The translations under genes and the position numbers were made by a program. A DNA stretch of 10,353 nt from JBEGQX01 sp041180805 (GTDB lineage Bacteria; Planctomycetota; Planctomycetia; Gemmatales; Gemmataceae): positions 1-10,353 of the forward strand of contig JBEGQX010000372.1 of the NCBI GenBank assembly GCA_041180805.1, in the 5' to 3' direction. Below are positions 7,349-10,353 of this stretch, piece after piece. Below the pieces are notes generated by a model that did no database searches, was not told the DNA's origin, and saw only the letters and a program-made list of their open reading frames with translations. Numbering within the stretch: position 1 is the stretch's first letter; each line of letters begins with the position of its first letter.

Positions 7349-9382
7349 ATGGAGTTTTTTCAATCAGAATATTCCAGGATGGAAAACTACTTTAGTCCGG
7401 GTGGTTTTCTTGAAAAGGCTTTCCCTGGCTATGAACTCAGGCCCCAACAACAGCAAATGGCGCAGCATGTGCGCCAGGCATTGCTCAAGAAATCCAAGCT
7501 TCTGGTGGAGGCCGGAACCGGGGTCGGGAAAAGTTTTGCCTACCTTATTCCAGCATTGATTCATGTGTTGGAAAAAAAAGAAGGCCCGGTGGTTGTTTCC
7601 ACCCATACCATCAGCCTTCAGGAACAGTTGATCACCAAGGATATTCCGGCACTTTCCAAGATTGTTCCCTTCCCATTCAAGGTTGCACTCGTCAAGGGCC
7701 GTGGAAACTATCTAAGTCTGCGAAGGCTAAGGGTTGCGCAAAAGAAGGCATTCACCCTTCTGGGTAGTGAAGATTCGTTGCAAGATTTGCATGATCTTGG
7801 GCGTTGGTCGTTGAATACCAGTGATGGAAGTCTTTCGGACTTGGATTGGGAAGTCCCATCCTATGTCTGGGAACTTGTGCAAAGTGATAGTGGCAATTGC
7901 ATGGGAAGATCCTGCAAGGATTTCGGCAGATGTTTTTACTATCAGGCCCGCAAAGGAATTAACCAGGCGGATATTCTTGTGGTGAATCATGCATTGTTTT
8001 TCGCGGACTTGGTGGCGAGAAAGGGTGGGGCCGGGATATTGCCCGATTACAGCGCCGCGATCTTGGACGAAGCGCACACGCTGGAAGACGCCGCCGTGGA
8101 TCAATTTGGCGACAAGTTTGGCGAGGGCACTTTTCAGTATTTTTTCGATCGTATTCTTTCGCAGGGGCGCAAGGAAAAAGGCCTGCTTGCCCAGCAGGAT
8201 TTTCCAATTTCCCGGGAAAGACTTTCATCGCTCCGCGCGGCCACCGAAATATTCTTCCTGAATCTTCAGAATCGTTTCCAGCAACTTCTTGCTGGCACCG
8301 GCAACCTTTCCCCTGAAAACAGGTCTGTTCGTGTGCGCGAAAAGGGATTGGTTGAGGATAATGTTTCCGAGGAGTTCAAGTTGCTTTCTTCCTCTTTAGA
8401 GGAGGAGTCCAGGAATTTACCCGAGGAAGAACGGATGGAGGTTCTGGCACTTTCCGACCGTGCCGCTGATTATGCCCTTCGGGTGGATGACTGGCTTGTG
8501 CAGGCGAATGCCGGTCATGTTCATTGGATGGAAATTTCAGGAAAAAAAACACCCCGTCTTAACCTTTGCAGTGCCCCGGTGGATGTCAGTGGGGTTCTTC
8601 GGGATAGTCTTTTTGAAAAATCATTCCCTGTTATTCTCACTTCAGCCACCTTGTCCACCGGTGGAACAGGTGGGCATAAGAGTATTTGCGCCAGGCTTGG
8701 TATAGATAAAGCTGAATTCCTTGAATTGCAAAGCCCTTTTGATTTTCAGAAACAGGCCCAGCTTTATTTGTATGCCTCCATGCCTGATCCCGCCACTCGG
8801 GCCAGGGAATTTGAAGATGCCAGTCTTTCAAGAATCTTACAATCCCTTGAGAAATCCAACGGACGGGCTTTCATACTCTTCACCAGTTATCAATACATGC
8901 AGCGCATGGCTAAGGCCTTGGAACCTTGGTGCAGCCAGCGAGGTTACCCGCTTATTGTCCAGGGGCAGGGCTTGCCCAGAAACAAAATGGTGCAGTTGTT
9001 CCGGGAAGAAAATAACCCTGTGCTTTTGGGGGTGGATAGTTTTTGGCAGGGGGTGGATGTTCAGGGTGAGACTCTTTCCAATGTAATTATCACCCGGCTT
9101 CCTTTTGTCGTTCCGGACTTGCCTTTAACTCAGGCCAGACAGGAGTTTATAGAGGAAAATGGTGGTAATCCTTTTTTTGATTACCAGATTCCGCAGGCCA
9201 TTTTGAAACTCAAGCAGGGAGTCGGAAGGTTGATTCGATCTACCACAGATCGCGGAACGGTGCTGATTCTGGATCCCAGGGTTATCACCAAGCCGTATGG
9301 CAAGAGCTTTCTTAAGGCATTGCCTAAGTTTCGGACATTTGTGGACGGTAAGGAATTGGATGGTTCAAGCCATCATTATTGA
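7349..9382 (+). CDS. dinG: DinG/XPD-family ATP-dependent DNA helicase
   Basis: This 677-aa superfamily 2 helicase is of the DinG/YoaA/XPD type, which unwinds DNA 5'-3' during repair and at R-loops or blocked forks. Visible motifs in order are the Q-like RPQQQQM (31-37), Walker A EAGTGVGKS (54-62), motif Ia STHTISLQEQL (84-94), DEAH (240-243), motif III TSATL (431-435), motif V GVDSFWQGVDVQG (561-573) and motif VI QGVGRLIR (623-630). The Fe-S domain has Cys at 184, 189 and 195 (CMGRSC...GRC). The position where family members carry the first cluster cysteine, in a GRGNYLC-type motif, is Ser123 here (GRGNYLSLRR). No N-terminal exonuclease domain is present, unlike Bacillus DinG. The gene is third in the sppA cluster. 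The ATG at 7349 and one at 7379 (residue 11) both lack a good ribosome binding site, so the start is uncertain by ten residues. The 3' end overlaps the convergent minus-strand gene. Confidence 0.93.
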   Translation: MEFFQSEYSRMENYFSPGGFLEKAFPGYELRPQQQQMAQHVRQALLKKSKLLVEAGTGVGKSFAYLIPALIHVLEKKEGPVVVSTHTISLQEQLITKDIPALSKIVPFPFKVALVKGRGNYLSLRRLRVAQKKAFTLLGSEDSLQDLHDLGRWSLNTSDGSLSDLDWEVPSYVWELVQSDSGNCMGRSCKDFGRCFYYQARKGINQADILVVNHALFFADLVARKGGAGILPDYSAAILDEAHTLEDAAVDQFGDKFGEGTFQYFFDRILSQGRKEKGLLAQQDFPISRERLSSLRAATEIFFLNLQNRFQQLLAGTGNLSPENRSVRVREKGLVEDNVSEEFKLLSSSLEEESRNLPEEERMEVLALSDRAADYALRVDDWLVQANAGHVHWMEISGKKTPRLNLCSAPVDVSGVLRDSLFEKSFPVILTSATLSTGGTGGHKSICARLGIDKAEFLELQSPFDFQKQAQLYLYASMPDPATRAREFEDASLSRILQSLEKSNGRAFILFTSYQYMQRMAKALEPWCSQRGYPLIVQGQGLPRNKMVQLFREENNPVLLGVDSFWQGVDVQGETLSNVIITRLPFVVPDLPLTQARQEFIEENGGNPFFDYQIPQAILKLKQGVGRLIRSTTDRGTVLILDPRVITKPYGKSFLKALPKFRTFVDGKELDGSSHHY

Positions 9383-10295
9383 TTGATTTTGCAGCGGGGG
9401 CCGGTTCTTTTTCTTGATGAATGCTAAACAGTAATGGGGCTTTACTGACTTGCCGGATCGGAATGTCCCTTTCGCAAGATATTCCAATATTGGCATTCGA
9501 AATGATGGTTCTTGTTTTTGCATTTTTTGCAATGGTATTTGGTTTTCGAGCAGATTCGGGATTTTCTGTTTCTTTTATGGTGGCCAATATGCTTTGGCCC
9601 AATGCAAGCCAGCGAAAGCAGTGAAAGTCTAGATCCCAAATAGCCAGAGGTTGATGCTTCTCCACCCAGAACGGTACCACGATAAAGCCGTTTGGAATTC
9701 CGGAAGATATTGCGGTTGTATCCCGAATATTTTCCGAATCGACCTCAAGGATAATCAGTGCTGGATTTTGATGAAGGTTGGAGGCTCTTCTTTTTAGCAA
9801 CTCTCTTATGTTGGCTTCTTTTAGATTTTTGCAGTCTAGATATAGGCCAGACCAATGATGATCGTGGCTTTCCGCATTTGACTTGCAAAATGGCTTTAGC
9901 CATCTTGGGATTTCTGACCAGGAGATGGAGGAGTCATAAATGCTGGAAAGTATCAGCCAGTGATTCTTGAAAAAGTTCCAAGATAAAGTGTTCGCCAGGT
10001 GAGAGTAGATTCTGCCGAAGGCAAGGTTCCTGTTTCTGAAGATAGTTTGGCCGGATATCGAGGGGCCAACGGTTGCAAGTCTTTGCAAATCGGATAGCGT
10101 GGAAATTCGTTTCCAGTCAAATGCTTGTAAGATTGGTCGCTTTTGGCATTCTTTTTTTAGGTGCCTGAATGCCTGGGCACTGTCTGCCTGCCAGAACGAG
10201 AGTTGTCTTTCCTGGTGCAGAACTTTATTGCCCAGAAATTTGAACCACTGGAATAAAAGCGCCCCAGTGATCTTCTTGTGAGAGGCAAGCGGCAT
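9324..10295 (-). CDS. Unrecognised 323-aa protein, Trp-rich and Met-poor
   Basis: I do not recognise this protein. An uninterrupted 323-codon frame at this GC content is unlikely by chance, and no long frame competes with it over 9383-10295. The N-terminal 140 residues are mixed hydrophobic/basic with many aromatics (FQWFKF, LSWNFFKNHW). A central part (about 145-240) shows a plausible beta-alpha pattern, with LLKRR, ALIILEVD and GFIVVPFW strands, loosely like a degenerate receiver-type fold. This last point is speculative. Residues 241-323 look low-complexity and basic (ESARKPNTIAKNAKTRT) and may be disordered. It contains 11 Trp, 5 Cys and only 2 Met. No signal peptide is seen. The ATG at 10295 follows an AGGAG 12 nt upstream, and an in-frame TAG at 10313-10311 rules out an extension. 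Its end overlaps the helicase gene by 59 bp. Confidence 0.7.
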   Translation of the reverse strand: MPLASHKKITGALLFQWFKFLGNKVLHQERQLSFWQADSAQAFRHLKKECQKRPILQAFDWKRISTLSDLQRLATVGPSISGQTIFRNRNLAFGRIYSHLANTLSWNFFKNHWLILSSIYDSSISWSEIPRWLKPFCKSNAESHDHHWSGLYLDCKNLKEANIRELLKRRASNLHQNPALIILEVDSENIRDTTAISSGIPNGFIVVPFWVEKHQPLAIWDLDFHCFRWLALGQSILATIKETENPESARKPNTIAKNAKTRTIISNANIGISCERDIPIRQVSKAPLLFSIHQEKEPAPAAKSINNDGLNHPIPYRPQMSET

Positions 10296-10307
10296 CCTGC
10301 TGGTTAA

Positions 10308-10312
10308 CTCCT
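10308..10312 (-). promoter_or_regulatory. Possible ribosome binding site of the minus-strand 323-aa gene
   Basis: AGGAG on the minus strand lies 12 nt before the ATG at 10295. The spacing is longer than usual, but it is the only candidate, and an in-frame stop lies immediately upstream of it. Confidence 0.35.
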
Positions 10313-10353
10313 ATGCTTCCTGCTTGAAAGTCGCCAAATCCCAACGACTGTAA

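Noticed and set aside
1..10353. Possible CRISPR array, mobile element, tRNA or defence island
   Set aside because: No regularly spaced repeats, transposase or integrase motifs, tRNA-like cloverleaf or known defence genes were seen. The DinG-like helicase alone, in a cluster with sppA, is better explained as a housekeeping repair helicase.

Overview
The window most likely comes from a planctomycete of moderate GC content. The left edge carries the end of a PVC-type heme-binding protein (HEAT repeats followed by a CxxCH cytochrome c module), an architecture largely confined to Planctomycetes and their PVC relatives. A DUF11-repeat secreted protein, an SppA-DinG gene cluster with a small Cys-containing protein between them, and small lineage-specific secreted ORFs fit the same origin. 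This assignment rests on recognising protein families by eye. No marker gene or rRNA is present.

Layout. Positions 1-2922 (+) hold the 3' part of the PVC cytochrome gene, followed 13 bp later by a complete Nif3/YqfO-type dinuclear metal protein gene. After a 232-bp gap comes a small secreted protein (3155-3376, +), which converges with only 3 bp to spare on a four-repeat DUF11-like exported protein (3380-4972, -). A divergent intergenic region of about 200 bp (4973-5175) then separates it from a rightward three-gene cluster. That cluster is sppA (signal peptide peptidase, 67-kDa type, 5176-6981), a 117-aa Cys-containing conserved-type protein (6989-7342) and a DinG/XPD-like helicase (7349-9382). 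The gaps within it are 7 and 6 bp. The right end is filled by an unrecognised 323-aa protein on the minus strand (9324-10295), whose last codons overlap the 3' end of the helicase gene by 59 bp.

How the genes relate. The sppA-117 aa-dinG cluster is tight enough to be one transcript, but the products act in different places: the cell envelope, an unknown site, and DNA in the cytoplasm. The linkage may therefore reflect shared expression rather than one pathway. The PVC cytochrome and DUF11 protein are envelope proteins and the Nif3 protein is cytoplasmic.

I found no mobile element, CRISPR array, tRNA, rRNA, phage gene or recognisable defence system. No gap between genes exceeds 300 bp. The points most worth a second look are the helicase with Ser at the expected first Fe-S cysteine position, the small Cys protein in the cluster, and the unrecognised Trp-rich, Met-poor protein at the right end. 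I see no convincing evidence of a previously undescribed multi-gene system.
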